This document shows positions 53,886 through 62,603 of a DNA stretch of 64,000 nucleotides, in pieces. Both the position numbers and the translations under genes were made by a program. The stretch spans positions 225,245 through 289,244 of the forward strand of contig PNLP01000002.1 of NCBI GenBank assembly GCA_013823135.1, written 5' to 3'. The stretch comes from Planctomycetaceae bacterium (lineage in GTDB: Bacteria; Planctomycetota; Planctomycetia; Gemmatales; Gemmataceae). Under the pieces are notes generated by a model, which had not been told where the DNA came from, searched no databases, and worked only from the letters and a program-made list of their open reading frames with translations. Every line of letters begins with the position of its first letter. Positions within the stretch are counted from its first letter, which is position 1.

Positions 53886-55160
53886 ATGAGTACCGCGACC
53901 ACAAACACCACCGGCGAACCGCAGCCGCTCACCTATCCGGATGGGCTGCCGGACAGCGTTGCGCCGCTGGGCGACAAGCCCGTTCGTGCGCTCCGCATCC
54001 TGATCCCGATTGTCAGTTTCGCGGCCGGCGCCCTCATCGTCGGCTGGTACCTGAACCCGAAGCAGTTCTACCACTCGTACCTGTTCGGCTACGTCTTTGC
54101 GCTCGACATCGCACTCGGCGCACTGTTCTGGACGCTAATTCACCACGTCGCCGACGCGGGCTGGTCCGTCGGGTTGCGGCGAATCTTCGAGAACATCACG
54201 CGGGCCATCCTTCCGCTCGTGGCACTGTTCATCCCGGTGCTCATCGGCATCTACAGCGGGAAGCTGCACGCGTGGTTCGAGTTCATCCACAAAGACCCCT
54301 CCACGCTCGTGGGTCACGAGGTACACCTTCAACATGTGAAGCACCTGTACTTCGCGACGCCGTTCTTGCTGTGCCGACTCACGTTCTACTTCGCCGTGTG
54401 GGGAATCTACGCGAGGCGGATGCGGGACTGGTCTACCAGGCAAGACGTTGAGGGTGGCGTGGCGCTCACCAAGAAGATGCACTGGTGGGCGCCGTCGGGC
54501 GTGGCGCTGCTCGGCCTCACCGCGACGTTCTTCGCCTTCGACATCGTGATGAGCCTGCAATACTCGTGGTTCAGCACGATCTTCGGCGTGTACTTCTGGG
54601 TCGGCGGCATTCGTGGCTCACTGGCAACGTGCGTGCTCGTCGTGCTCGCGCTTCGCCGTGCGGGCTACCTGCAACACACGATCACGGTCGAGCATTTGCA
54701 CGACGTCGCCAAGATCATGTTCGGCTTCACCGTGTTCTGGGCGTACATCGCGTTCTCGCAATACTTCCTGATCTGGTACGGGAACATGCCCGAGGAAACG
54801 CAGTTCTACCTGCTGCGGCGGAACGGGGCGTGGTACCCGATGTCGATCCTTCTGCCGATCCTGTACTTCGTGGTGCCGTTCTTCATGCTGCTCCCGAGGG
54901 CACACAAGCGAAGCGTGCGCTGGCTCGCGTTCATCGCCACGTGGATTCTCGTGATGCACGCCTACGACCTGTACTGGCAGATCCTGCCGGTGCTGCACAA
55001 CGACACGATCCACTTACACTACCTGGACGTGGCCGCCCCCGTGTGCATGTTCGGCGTGGTGCTGCTATCGACGATCTGGGGCTTGCAGCGATTCCCGCTG
55101 ATTCCGATTCGCGACGCCCGCTTGAACGAAACGATTGGCTACGAGAACGAGACACCGTGA
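53886..55160 (+). CDS. actF: ActF: NrfD-like subunit of alternative complex III
   Basis: A 424-residue protein with about ten membrane helices, including ALDIALGALFWTLIHHVADA, VFWAYIAFSQYFLIWYGNMP (ETQFYLLRRNG) and LAFIATWILVMHAYDLYWQI. The FSQYFLIWYGNMPEET and HAYDLYW motifs are conserved in ActF proteins. It is paired with ActC in the complex. AGGGA precedes ATG 53886. It is separated from actE by GTTTAGCGGTCGCCCCAGCG, a partial repeat. Confidence 0.92.
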   Translation: MSTATTNTTGEPQPLTYPDGLPDSVAPLGDKPVRALRILIPIVSFAAGALIVGWYLNPKQFYHSYLFGYVFALDIALGALFWTLIHHVADAGWSVGLRRIFENITRAILPLVALFIPVLIGIYSGKLHAWFEFIHKDPSTLVGHEVHLQHVKHLYFATPFLLCRLTFYFAVWGIYARRMRDWSTRQDVEGGVALTKKMHWWAPSGVALLGLTATFFAFDIVMSLQYSWFSTIFGVYFWVGGIRGSLATCVLVVLALRRAGYLQHTITVEHLHDVAKIMFGFTVFWAYIAFSQYFLIWYGNMPEETQFYLLRRNGAWYPMSILLPILYFVVPFFMLLPRAHKRSVRWLAFIATWILVMHAYDLYWQILPVLHNDTIHLHYLDVAAPVCMFGVVLLSTIWGLQRFPLIPIRDARLNETIGYENETP

Positions 55161-55164
55161 TTTT

Positions 55165-55240
55165 GGCGAGCGGGGGTACGTAAGTCCCCCGAGTGTTTGC
55201 GAAGACGAAGACTCGGGGGACTTACGTACCCCCGCTCGCC
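55165..55240. repeat. Perfect palindrome of 'GGCGAGCGGGGG' family inside the operon
   Basis: Perfect 30-base arms (55165-55194, 55211-55240), with GGCGAGCGGGGGTACGTAAG. It starts 4 bases after the actF stop and ends 11 bases before the next start codon, and thus supplies nearly the entire spacer. Confidence 0.95.
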
Positions 55241-55251
55241 CGGAGAAGAAT

Positions 55252-55599
55252 ATGGCCGATCCCGCAACCACCGAACCAGAGCCACGGGGCTTTCCGTTCC
55301 TCACTGTTGCAGTCACACTCGCCACGCTGTTCGCGTTCCTGGGTCTGATGGTGCTCGCGTACAAGTCGCCGAACTACCTCGACGAGACGACGAAGGCGGA
55401 ACCGAAGGTTGACCCCGAAGTGCGGCTCAAAGAACTGAAAGCCCGGAACGATGCGGTTCTGGCCGGAAGCGGAGCGAAGATGCCGGTGCCGAAGGCGATG
55501 GATGAACTTCTCCCCAAGCTCAAGAGCGAGAAGGATACGTTACCGTTCCCGGCACCAGAACCACCCGCACCGCCCGCGACTGAGCCCAAGAAGAAGTGA
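55252..55599 (+). CDS. Small membrane protein between ACIII and cbb3 genes (115 aa)
   Basis: MADPATTEPEPRGFPFLTVA with one helix (FLTVAVTLATLFAFLGLMVL) and a long hydrophilic, Pro/Lys-rich tail ending EPPAPPATEPKKK. I do not recognise it. Its place between actF and the ccoS-like gene suggests that it belongs to the ACIII-oxidase supercomplex or its assembly; helper subunits of this kind differ greatly between lineages. GGAG lies 9 bases before ATG 55252. Confidence 0.75.
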   Translation: MADPATTEPEPRGFPFLTVAVTLATLFAFLGLMVLAYKSPNYLDETTKAEPKVDPEVRLKELKARNDAVLAGSGAKMPVPKAMDELLPKLKSEKDTLPFPAPEPPAPPATEPKKK

Positions 55600-55612
55600 C
55601 CGGAGGCAACCC

Positions 55613-55801
55613 ATGAACCCTGCGAATATCGCCGTGTTTGCCGTGGTGATCGGGTCGATTGTGCTGTTCGGCACCGCGACGATCATGGCTCTCGGGTGGG
55701 CGTTCCGCGACGGTCAGTTCGATAACTTCGAACAGGGCGCGGCGTCGATCTTCGGACCCGACGAGCCAATTGGTGAACCGACCGATGCGTTTCCTCGATA
55801 G
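55613..55801 (+). CDS. ccoS: CcoS-like cbb3 assembly protein
   Basis: A 62-residue protein, MNPANIAVFAVVIGSIVLFG then TATIMALGWAFRDGQFDNFE, ending DAFPR. CcoS proteins have one helix followed by WA...GQFDDLE, exactly as here (WAFRDGQFDNFEQGAASIF). They help insert copper into the cbb3 oxidase. CGGAGG stands 5 bases before the ATG. In many operons ccoS follows the structural genes; here it precedes them. Confidence 0.83.
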   Translation: MNPANIAVFAVVIGSIVLFGTATIMALGWAFRDGQFDNFEQGAASIFGPDEPIGEPTDAFPR

Positions 55802-55802
55802 G

Positions 55803-55858
55803 GTTTAGCTACGGTCCCATCGGGACCGCTCGCCCGCCCCGCTGGGGCGGCCGCTAAC
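55803..55858 (+). repeat. GTTTAGC hairpin spacer before ccoN
   Basis: GTTTAGC at 55803 and GCTAAC ending 55858 frame two hairpins, GGTCCCATCGGGACC (55813-55827) and GCCCCGCTGGGGC. Part of the operon's recurring TTTAGC element set. Confidence 0.8.
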
Positions 55859-55898
55859 CCCGACGCATGTTGAATGAACCGCCCGGAGACTCTCCGAA

Positions 55899-57350
55899 AT
55901 GTCCACCGCCACCGCGATACTCCCGCACGACCGCGAACGGGCCGCAGCCGAGCGCGCCGGTATCGACGAATCGTGCCGCGGCCCGGTGCTGTACTTCGCC
56001 GCCAGCGCCATCTTCTGGTTGCTCGCGGGCTCCATTCTCGCGATCATCGCATCCGTGAAGTTGCACAGCCCGTACTTCCTCACGGGAATTCCCGAACTCA
56101 CGTTCGGTCGCGTGCGGATGGCTCACCTCCAGGGCGTATCCATCGGGTGGACCTCGATGGTCACCATGGGTGGTAGCGTCTGGATGATGTGCCGCCTGTG
56201 CCGAACCGAATTGATTTACCCGAAGTTGCTGTACGTCTCGGCGACGCTGTGGAACATCGGTACGCTCCTGTCGATAAGCGGCATTCTCCTGGGCGATGGG
56301 CAATCCATCGAATGGCTCGACGCCCCGCGGTATTGCCCGCCGTTCTTCATCGCCGGCCTCGGAATCGTCTCGGCCTGGGTGGCCGCCACGTTCCGCCGCC
56401 GCCGTGAAAAGCATGTGTACGTCACGCAGTGGTACATCCTTGCCGCAGTGTTCTGGTTCCCCTGGCTCTACACCGTTGCGGTCTTCATGATCTCCTGGAG
56501 CCCCGCGACGGGGGTCGTGCAGCCGATCGTGAACTGGTGGTTCAACCACAACTTCCTCGGCCTGTGGCTCACGCCCGTGGCCGTTGGCACTGCGTACTAC
56601 CTGATTCCGAAGATCATCGGCCGGCCTGTCCACAGCTACTATCTGAGCATTACCGGCTTCTGGGCGCTCGCGTTGTTCTACTCGTGGGCCGGCATGCACC
56701 ACTTGATCGGCGGGCCGATCCCCGCGTGGCTTGCGACCGCCAGCACCGTCGGCAGCATGATGATGTTCATTCCGGTCATCGCGGTCGGAATCAACCACCA
56801 CATGACGATGCGGAACCACTTCCATCGGCTGAAATACAGCCCGGCGTTGCGATTCACCGTGTTCGGGTCCATCACGTATACCTGGGTCAGCTTCCAGGGG
56901 TCGATTGAGTCGTTGAAAGACTTCAGCGAGGTGGCTCACTTCACGCACTACACCGTGGCCCACGCCCACCTGGGTGCCTACGGCTTCGTGACGATGATCT
57001 TCTTCGGGCTCTACTACTACATGATCCCGCGGCTCACCGGCCGCGAGTGGGCGAGCAGCACGCTCATCCGCATCCACTTCTGGTGCGCGAGCATTGGGAT
57101 TACGATCTACTTTGTGGGGCTCTCCATCGGCGGCTGGTGGCAAGGCCGAATGCTGAACAATCCGGATGTCTCGTTCGCGAGCATTACGCAATACTTGTTG
57201 CCGTACCTGTTCTCGCGAACCGTGGCGGGAATCCTCCTGACCATCGGACACATCGCGTTTGCGACGTCATTCCTGATGAATCTGGCTGGCTGGGGCAAGA
57301 AGCGAGCGGGCGGCCCGACCTACTTCGTCGAGAAGGCCCCTACGGTTTAG
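55899..57350 (+). CDS. ccoN: CcoN-type catalytic subunit of cbb3 cytochrome oxidase
   Basis: A 483-residue membrane subunit with about twelve helices. It has the haem/copper histidines in MAHLQGVSIGWTSMVTMGGS, WNHN-like VNWWFNHNFLGLWLTPVAVG, YSWAGMHHLIGGPIPAW (His-His for copper B), and VAHFTHYTVAHAHLGAYGFV. The tyrosine-rich GRPVHSYYLSITGFW is where cbb3 enzymes place the active-site tyrosine. It reduces oxygen to water while pumping protons. Its stop codon TAG is part of the recurring word GTTTAGCC. Confidence 0.93.
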   Translation: MSTATAILPHDRERAAAERAGIDESCRGPVLYFAASAIFWLLAGSILAIIASVKLHSPYFLTGIPELTFGRVRMAHLQGVSIGWTSMVTMGGSVWMMCRLCRTELIYPKLLYVSATLWNIGTLLSISGILLGDGQSIEWLDAPRYCPPFFIAGLGIVSAWVAATFRRRREKHVYVTQWYILAAVFWFPWLYTVAVFMISWSPATGVVQPIVNWWFNHNFLGLWLTPVAVGTAYYLIPKIIGRPVHSYYLSITGFWALALFYSWAGMHHLIGGPIPAWLATASTVGSMMMFIPVIAVGINHHMTMRNHFHRLKYSPALRFTVFGSITYTWVSFQGSIESLKDFSEVAHFTHYTVAHAHLGAYGFVTMIFFGLYYYMIPRLTGREWASSTLIRIHFWCASIGITIYFVGLSIGGWWQGRMLNNPDVSFASITQYLLPYLFSRTVAGILLTIGHIAFATSFLMNLAGWGKKRAGGPTYFVEKAPTV

Positions 57351-57380
57351 CCGCGGCCCCAACGGGCCGCGTCGGGAGCA

Positions 57381-58211
57381 ATGCTCATGGATCGCGGGAT
57401 GGTCATCTTCCTGGGTGCGCTGCTCACGTTTTCGTCGAGCTGGCTTGGCCTCGTTTTGTACCCATACTGGCAACTCAACGGCGAGAAACCCTACCAGAAA
57501 GAACCGACCGACGATCCGTACCCGCTTCCGCTTCAGGGCGAGGCGGTCGCGGGCCGCAAGATCTACCAGGCGAACGGCTGCATGTACTGCCATAGCCAGC
57601 AGGTTCGCAGTGAGAAGTTCGGCAACTGGTGGGATGAGCACGGCCAGGAGCGAACCGGGGCCGACATCAAACGCGGCTGGGGCGCGCGGCGGAACGTGTC
57701 GCGCGACTACATCTACGACAACCCGACGATGCTCGGCACGATGCGAACCGGCCCCGACCTCGCCAACGTCGGCAGCCGCTACTCCGAAGCGTGGCAGCAC
57801 ACGCACACGTTCAACCCACGCTCGCTGAACAACTGGAGCATCATGCCATCGTTCGCGTTCCTTTACCGCAAGGAAAAGGTTGTCGGCGAACGCTCCGAGA
57901 AGGCACTGAAACTCGGTCGCGAATGGACGGTTGACCCCGGCTATCGCTGGCGTCCATCGTCAGCGGCGTGGGATGCGATTCTGAGCACACAGGGCGAGAG
58001 CATCAAGGCACGCTTCCTCTCTGACCCTGCTCACACGACTGCCGCGATCGACCCGAACACGCCCGAGGGAAAAAAGCGGCTTCTCGACTTCTGGCTGACC
58101 ACCGAGGAAGAGGGCGTTCAGATCGTTCCGACTGGCGATGCCGACGCCCTGATCGCGTATGTGCTGGCACTGCGTAAGGCCGAAGTTCCGGTTCCGGAGG
58201 CCAAGGAATGA
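57381..58211 (+). CDS. ccoO: CcoO-type monohaem cytochrome c subunit
   Basis: A 276-residue protein with an N-terminal helix (MVIFLGALLTFSSSWLGLVL), haem motif CMYCH near residue 71 in ANGCMYCHSQQVRSEKFG, the region RTGPDLANVGSRYSEAW, and NPRSLNNWSIMPSFAFLY, which provides the methionine ligand. This is the CcoO layout. The ccoN spacer (57351-57380) carries a GCGGCCCC...GGGCCGC hairpin. The next gene overlaps by 4 bases (ATGA), so CcoO and the CcoP-like protein are made together. Confidence 0.92.
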   Translation: MLMDRGMVIFLGALLTFSSSWLGLVLYPYWQLNGEKPYQKEPTDDPYPLPLQGEAVAGRKIYQANGCMYCHSQQVRSEKFGNWWDEHGQERTGADIKRGWGARRNVSRDYIYDNPTMLGTMRTGPDLANVGSRYSEAWQHTHTFNPRSLNNWSIMPSFAFLYRKEKVVGERSEKALKLGREWTVDPGYRWRPSSAAWDAILSTQGESIKARFLSDPAHTTAAIDPNTPEGKKRLLDFWLTTEEEGVQIVPTGDADALIAYVLALRKAEVPVPEAKE

Positions 58212-59083
58212 GTACCCCAACGAATCCGACGCCGGCACCCGAAGGGGCTGGAACCGACTCCGTCATCGACCTGCACCGCCAGCACATGGCGCAGTTGAAC
58301 GATGCCTCGATGACCGCGGACGGCACCCCGCCCGAGGATGAGGAACCAGACACGATCCAGCGGTTGCTCGACGTGCTGGCGCGTGAGAACGCCGAGCCTC
58401 GCGACGGCTTCGAGCCCGTGCCGTTCTGGGTGGCGTGCGTGTTCGGCACGCTGCTCGCCTGGGGCGGCTACTACATCGGCACGAACTCGGCCGACTTCCG
58501 CCGCGACGTGTTCGACCGCACGGACCTTTCAAGTGCCAGCAGCGGCGCCGCGGTTGCGAACGTCCCCGACCCTGATCCGCAAACGCTCGAAGAGTTGATG
58601 AAGATCGGCGCGCAGAAATTCAGTGCCGTGTGCGCGTCGTGCCACCAACCAAACGGCCAGGGGAAGCCCGCCGAGAACATTCCGCCGCTCGACGGCTCCG
58701 AGTGGCTCGTGGGCGACCAGGCAAGTGCGGCCCGACAGTGCCGCATCGTGCTCTATGGTCTCTCCGGCCCGGTGACCGTGAAGGGCCGAACGTACAACGC
58801 GGTGATGCCGAACCAGGGCAACATCATGAAGGATTACGAGATCGCCGCCGTGCTGACGTATGTTCGCAACAGCTGGAGCAACGCCGCGGACAAGGGGAAG
58901 CCGCCCGCGATCACGGCCGCGACCGTGCGTGCGGCGCGTGCCAAGGAAGGATCGCGCAAGACCAACGGCTCACAACCCGTGAGCATGCCCGAGTTGCAGA
59001 AACTGCCGCTGGAATACAGCGACGTTGCACCCGCAACTCCGCCGGAGAAGAAGGACGAGAAGAAGGATCCACCAAAGCAGTAA
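58208..59083 (+). CDS. CcoP-like cytochrome c, single haem
   Basis: A 291-residue protein. A hydrophilic N-terminus with HRQHMAQLNDASMTADGTPP and EPRDGFEPVPFWVACVFGTL leads to one helix (FWVACVFGTLLAWGGYYIGT). The C-terminal domain has just one haem motif, CASCH (about residue 140), with a Met in YNAVMPNQGNIMKDYEI. Canonical CcoP has two haem groups. The C-terminus is an extended Lys/Asp/Pro tail (PEKKDEKKDPPKQ). It could be a monohaem CcoP or a specialised electron-transfer subunit that connects ACIII directly. Confidence 0.87.
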   Translation: MSTPTNPTPAPEGAGTDSVIDLHRQHMAQLNDASMTADGTPPEDEEPDTIQRLLDVLARENAEPRDGFEPVPFWVACVFGTLLAWGGYYIGTNSADFRRDVFDRTDLSSASSGAAVANVPDPDPQTLEELMKIGAQKFSAVCASCHQPNGQGKPAENIPPLDGSEWLVGDQASAARQCRIVLYGLSGPVTVKGRTYNAVMPNQGNIMKDYEIAAVLTYVRNSWSNAADKGKPPAITAATVRAARAKEGSRKTNGSQPVSMPELQKLPLEYSDVAPATPPEKKDEKKDPPKQ

Positions 59084-59126
59084 TGTCGCTCGTTTAGTGG
59101 TCCCACCGGGACCACCAACAACACCC

Positions 59127-62030
59127 ATGCCCCTCTGTGACTACTGCCGGGGTCCGATCACCGGTGCAGGGCACGCGGGGCGTCCGTGGCCCGGGCACGC
59201 CACCAATAACTACTGCTGCTTCGGGTGTCTCAGCCTCGGCGAACAAAACAATCAGATATCCACTGCGCAGCCACTTCCCAACTCCGGCTGGAAGCTCGAC
59301 GGCCTCGCGATCCGCCTCGGTATCTCGCTGATCGTCGTCGCACAGTCGATGATCTTCGGCCTCGCTCTGAACATCCACGACGACGTGCCCGCCGACGCAC
59401 GCTGGATCACGCAGACACTGATTCTGTGTGCCACGCTGGTGGTCGTCGCGCTACTCGGGCCGCCGCTGTTTCGCGCGGCATGGCACGAGTTCCGCCACGG
59501 TCGAATCACCATCGAGGCACTGTTCCTGCTCACGATGACCGGCGCGATGGCCGCATCGCTTCAGGCTCACATCACGGGCCACGGGAAAATCTACTTCGAA
59601 GTCGTGTCGATCTTGCTGGTCGTGTACACGCTGGGGAAGGTAATCGGGGCACGCAGTCGTGCCGCGGCGCTGGCGGGTGCGCGAGCGTGGGCCGGGCAAC
59701 TCGAAACGTGCCGGCTTGTTGACGAACACGGGAGAACGCGAAGCGTTCTCGTCACGGAAGTGCTGGCGGGTGATGTGGTCGAAGTGAACCCCGGCGAGAC
59801 GTTCGCGGTCGATGGCGTGATCCGCGATGGCGTCGGCTTCGTGTCGGAAGCGGCTGTCAGTGGAGAACCGTTCGCGGTCGTGCGGCGTGCCGGTGATCGC
59901 GTGTTGGCGGGTGCGGCCAGCCACGACGCTGTCTTCCGTGTCGAGGCCACCACACGCGGAACCGAACGGCAGGTCGATCGCCTTCTTGCAGCGGTCGAGC
60001 AGGCGCGTGACAGGCCGGTGTCACTGCAAGCGCGAGCCGACGCACTCGGGCAATGGTTCTTCCCGCTGGTCGTGCTCACGGCGTTCGGAACTTTCGGCTA
60101 CTGGTCGCTGTTCACGCCCGTTGGCTGGGAAGCGGCGCTGTTCAACGCCATGTCGGTGCTGCTGGTCGCGTGCCCGTGCGTGATTGGGTTGGCGACGCCC
60201 ATCGTGATCTGGTCGGCACTCGGGCGGCTCGCGGAACGTGGCGTCATCGTTCGCGCGGGTGATGCCGTCGAGCGGTTGGCGGAAATCGACTGCGTGATGC
60301 TCGACAAGACGGGCACCCTTACCAACGACAGCTTCACGTTGCTCGACATCGCCACGACTTCTACGGGCGAGGATCGTGCAAAGTTGCTCAGTTGGCTCTC
60401 CACTATCCAGGAGCGAAGCAACCACCCCGTGGCGCGGCCATTCGCACGGTTGCCGCGGCTGTTTGCTTCGCGTGTGGAAGCGCTCCTGGTCGTTCCCGGT
60501 TGCGGCGTGGAAGCGGGCATCGTCGCGGATGACGCATCGCACACGCTTCACGTTGGAACGCCGCAGTGGATCGCTTCGTTTAGCCGCGACGCGAAGCGGA
60601 AAGACTCTTCTCCTGACCTCCCCCCTTGTGGGGGAGGTGGCGAGGCTTTGCGAGCCGGTGGGGGGTATACCTCCAATATCTCCTCAGGCTTCACCCCCCA
60701 CCCGCCGCTTCGCGGCGACCTCCCCCACAAGGGGGGAGGTCAGAATCAATTCTTGCACACTGAACTCCGTGCGACGGGGCACCGTGTAGATGTCGCGCTC
60801 GATGGCGAACTCGTGGCGGTTGCCGTGCTCTCCGAGCAACTGCGCGAGTCCGTCCCGCAGACGCTCACCGGCTTCCGCCAACTTCGCCTCCCGGTCGAAG
60901 TGCTCACCGGGGACAGTGCCGAGCGAACCGCGGCTCTCACGAACCTCTCGGCTCGCAGCGGGTTGCTTCCCGAGGATAAACGGCTCGCGGTCGAGGCGGC
61001 GAAGGCCGCCGGCCGCCGGCCGTTGTTCGTGGGCGATGGGATCAACGATGCCGCTGCACTCGCCTCGGCGCACGTCGGCATCGCGCTCGCCAGCGGAACC
61101 GATATCGCCGTCGGCGCGGCAGACATCACGCTTTACCACAACGATCTCCGGGTGTTGCCGTGGGCGGTCGAACTGAGTCGGGAAGCGATCCGTGCCGTGC
61201 GACGTAACACGTACCGTGCGCTTTGCTACAACCTGATCGGCATGGCACTCGCGGCGTGTGGCGTGCTTCATCCCGTCGTTGCCGCCCTGCTGATGCTCGT
61301 CTCCAGTCTCTCGCTGATCTTCTCGTCAACGCGGGTGGGTGTCGCGGCGCGGCACTGCTGGGACGAACCAGAACCCATCGCATCTGAGCCGGCGCGGTCG
61401 TCGAACGCCGGGTTGCCCGCGACCGTCCACGCCAGCGCGTTTGCGCTCCAGGGTGTCGCGCTGGTTCTGCTGCTTGGGGGCGCTCGCGAGTGGGTCGCCA
61501 TCGTCGTCGGGTTCGCGCTCGTGGGGTTCTTACTGGCTCGTGCGTGGAGTCGCTGGGCAACGATTCCGCACACGCTCGATATGTGTTTCGGCATGCTCAC
61601 GCTCGGGAACCTCGGAATGCTCCTCGGCTGGTGGACGGATGCGGGGTTCACTGCGCTGCACGATGGCGGGTGCTGTCACTGCGTCGAGTCGATGCGGTCG
61701 GGGATGATTTCGTCGCCGTGGATGTGGGTGGGAATGCTGGTGTTCGCGAACGTGGCGATGCGCTGGCTTCCGCGGCGGCCGGGCACGCATTCCGGTAATC
61801 ACGCGATTGCGATGTACACCGGCGGCAACCTCGGCATGGTGCTCGGCATGGTTGCGGGCGGCTGGTGCGCTGCCCAGTTCGACACGGATTCGCTGTCGCT
61901 TGCCGTTACCGCGAGCTTCATCGGCATGACGGCGGGGATGCTCGCGGGAATGCTGCTCGGGACGTGGCTGGTCGAACGCATCATCGATACACTTCGTTCG
62001 CTCGTCTATTTCAGCCTACAAACCGGCTGA
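59127..62030 (+). CDS. Copper-type P1B-ATPase (CcoI-like), with repeat insert and C-terminal extension
   Basis: A 967-residue P-type ATPase. The N-terminus has CDYCRGPI and YCCFGCLSLG metal motifs. The transport site is CPC in VACPCVIGLATP, the phosphorylation site is DKTGT (about residue 393) and GDGINDAAAL lies near 636. It would move copper for the adjacent oxidase, as CcoI does. Residues about 483-540 (FSRDAKRKDSSPDLPPCGGG and onward) are encoded by palindromes inserted in the nucleotide-binding domain. After the last usual helix about 200 residues follow with about six extra helices and HDGGCCHCVESM, which CcoI lacks. ATG 59127 is chosen. Confidence 0.88.
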   Translation: MPLCDYCRGPITGAGHAGRPWPGHATNNYCCFGCLSLGEQNNQISTAQPLPNSGWKLDGLAIRLGISLIVVAQSMIFGLALNIHDDVPADARWITQTLILCATLVVVALLGPPLFRAAWHEFRHGRITIEALFLLTMTGAMAASLQAHITGHGKIYFEVVSILLVVYTLGKVIGARSRAAALAGARAWAGQLETCRLVDEHGRTRSVLVTEVLAGDVVEVNPGETFAVDGVIRDGVGFVSEAAVSGEPFAVVRRAGDRVLAGAASHDAVFRVEATTRGTERQVDRLLAAVEQARDRPVSLQARADALGQWFFPLVVLTAFGTFGYWSLFTPVGWEAALFNAMSVLLVACPCVIGLATPIVIWSALGRLAERGVIVRAGDAVERLAEIDCVMLDKTGTLTNDSFTLLDIATTSTGEDRAKLLSWLSTIQERSNHPVARPFARLPRLFASRVEALLVVPGCGVEAGIVADDASHTLHVGTPQWIASFSRDAKRKDSSPDLPPCGGGGEALRAGGGYTSNISSGFTPHPPLRGDLPHKGGGQNQFLHTELRATGHRVDVALDGELVAVAVLSEQLRESVPQTLTGFRQLRLPVEVLTGDSAERTAALTNLSARSGLLPEDKRLAVEAAKAAGRRPLFVGDGINDAAALASAHVGIALASGTDIAVGAADITLYHNDLRVLPWAVELSREAIRAVRRNTYRALCYNLIGMALAACGVLHPVVAALLMLVSSLSLIFSSTRVGVAARHCWDEPEPIASEPARSSNAGLPATVHASAFALQGVALVLLLGGAREWVAIVVGFALVGFLLARAWSRWATIPHTLDMCFGMLTLGNLGMLLGWWTDAGFTALHDGGCCHCVESMRSGMISSPWMWVGMLVFANVAMRWLPRRPGTHSGNHAIAMYTGGNLGMVLGMVAGGWCAAQFDTDSLSLAVTASFIGMTAGMLAGMLLGTWLVERIIDTLRSLVYFSLQTG
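60572..60743. repeat. Palindromes inserted in frame in the P-ATPase gene
   Basis: A small hairpin (CGCTTCG at 60572, CGAAGCG at 60592, around the GTTTAGCC word) is followed by perfect 26-base arms CTGACCTCCCCCCTTGTGGG (60613-60638) and 60718-60743, with a further imperfect pair inside. The insert has no stop codon in the ATPase frame. Confidence 0.92.
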
Positions 62031-62106
62031 TAGCTGCTTGTTTCTCGTCTAAAATTGATCCTGGGTAATCGCAACAGGAATGCACATCGTTCCTACCAGG
62101 GATCTC

Positions 62107-62583
62107 ATGTCGCCCCAAGCAATTCTCAAAGCGCGTTTCTCCGAAATGGCGGAAACCATTGGCGTGGTCTTCTCAGCGAGGCGCCAAAGCGGAAAGTTCT
62201 ACTTCACGGTCTGGGGCGAATGGAAGCCCACCGAGCGTTTCATCAAGGAGAGTTTCCCCGAAGCATGGGTGACATCCTCGGCTGGCCCGGAAGTCGTCTA
62301 CGGGCTGCCGCTCGCGGAAGTGGAGCGGATCCTGGCCGGGGTGCAAATCGACCCGGCGTGGCTGCAACACAACGACTCCTCGGCGTTGCGGCTCGCGAAA
62401 ACCATTCGCGAAAATGAAACGTTCGACGTGTTGCCGATCCTCGCCGATGCCCTTGAGGAAGCAGGCTGCAGCAACCCGGAAATCCTCGACCATTGCCGGG
62501 GTTCCGCGAAGCACAAGCATACGTGCTGGGTCATCGACCTTCTGCTGGGTCCGGATCGAAGACGCCGACGCTCTATACTTTAA
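62107..62583 (+). CDS. Hypothetical protein sharing the CWVID C-terminal module
   Basis: A 158-residue cytoplasmic protein, MSPQAILKARFSEMAETIGV at ATG 62107 (alternative start 62080). The first 100 residues (for example FYFTVWGEWKPTERFIKESF and VVYGLPLAEVERILAGVQID) do not match the 20937 protein. The end, VLPILADALEEAGCSNPEIL then DHCRGSAKHKHTCWVIDLLL, is clearly the same module as at 21390-21527. GGGA is 4 bases before ATG 62107. Function unknown. It lies after the respiratory operon, 76 bases from its end. Confidence 0.78.
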   Translation: MSPQAILKARFSEMAETIGVVFSARRQSGKFYFTVWGEWKPTERFIKESFPEAWVTSSAGPEVVYGLPLAEVERILAGVQIDPAWLQHNDSSALRLAKTIRENETFDVLPILADALEEAGCSNPEILDHCRGSAKHKHTCWVIDLLLGPDRRRRRSIL

Positions 62584-62603
62584 GCGGTGGGGAATGATGC
62601 GCT

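Noticed and set aside
55854..57251. 465-codon minus-strand frame opposite ccoN
   Set aside because: Arg/Glu/His-rich shadow of a clear membrane oxidase subunit.
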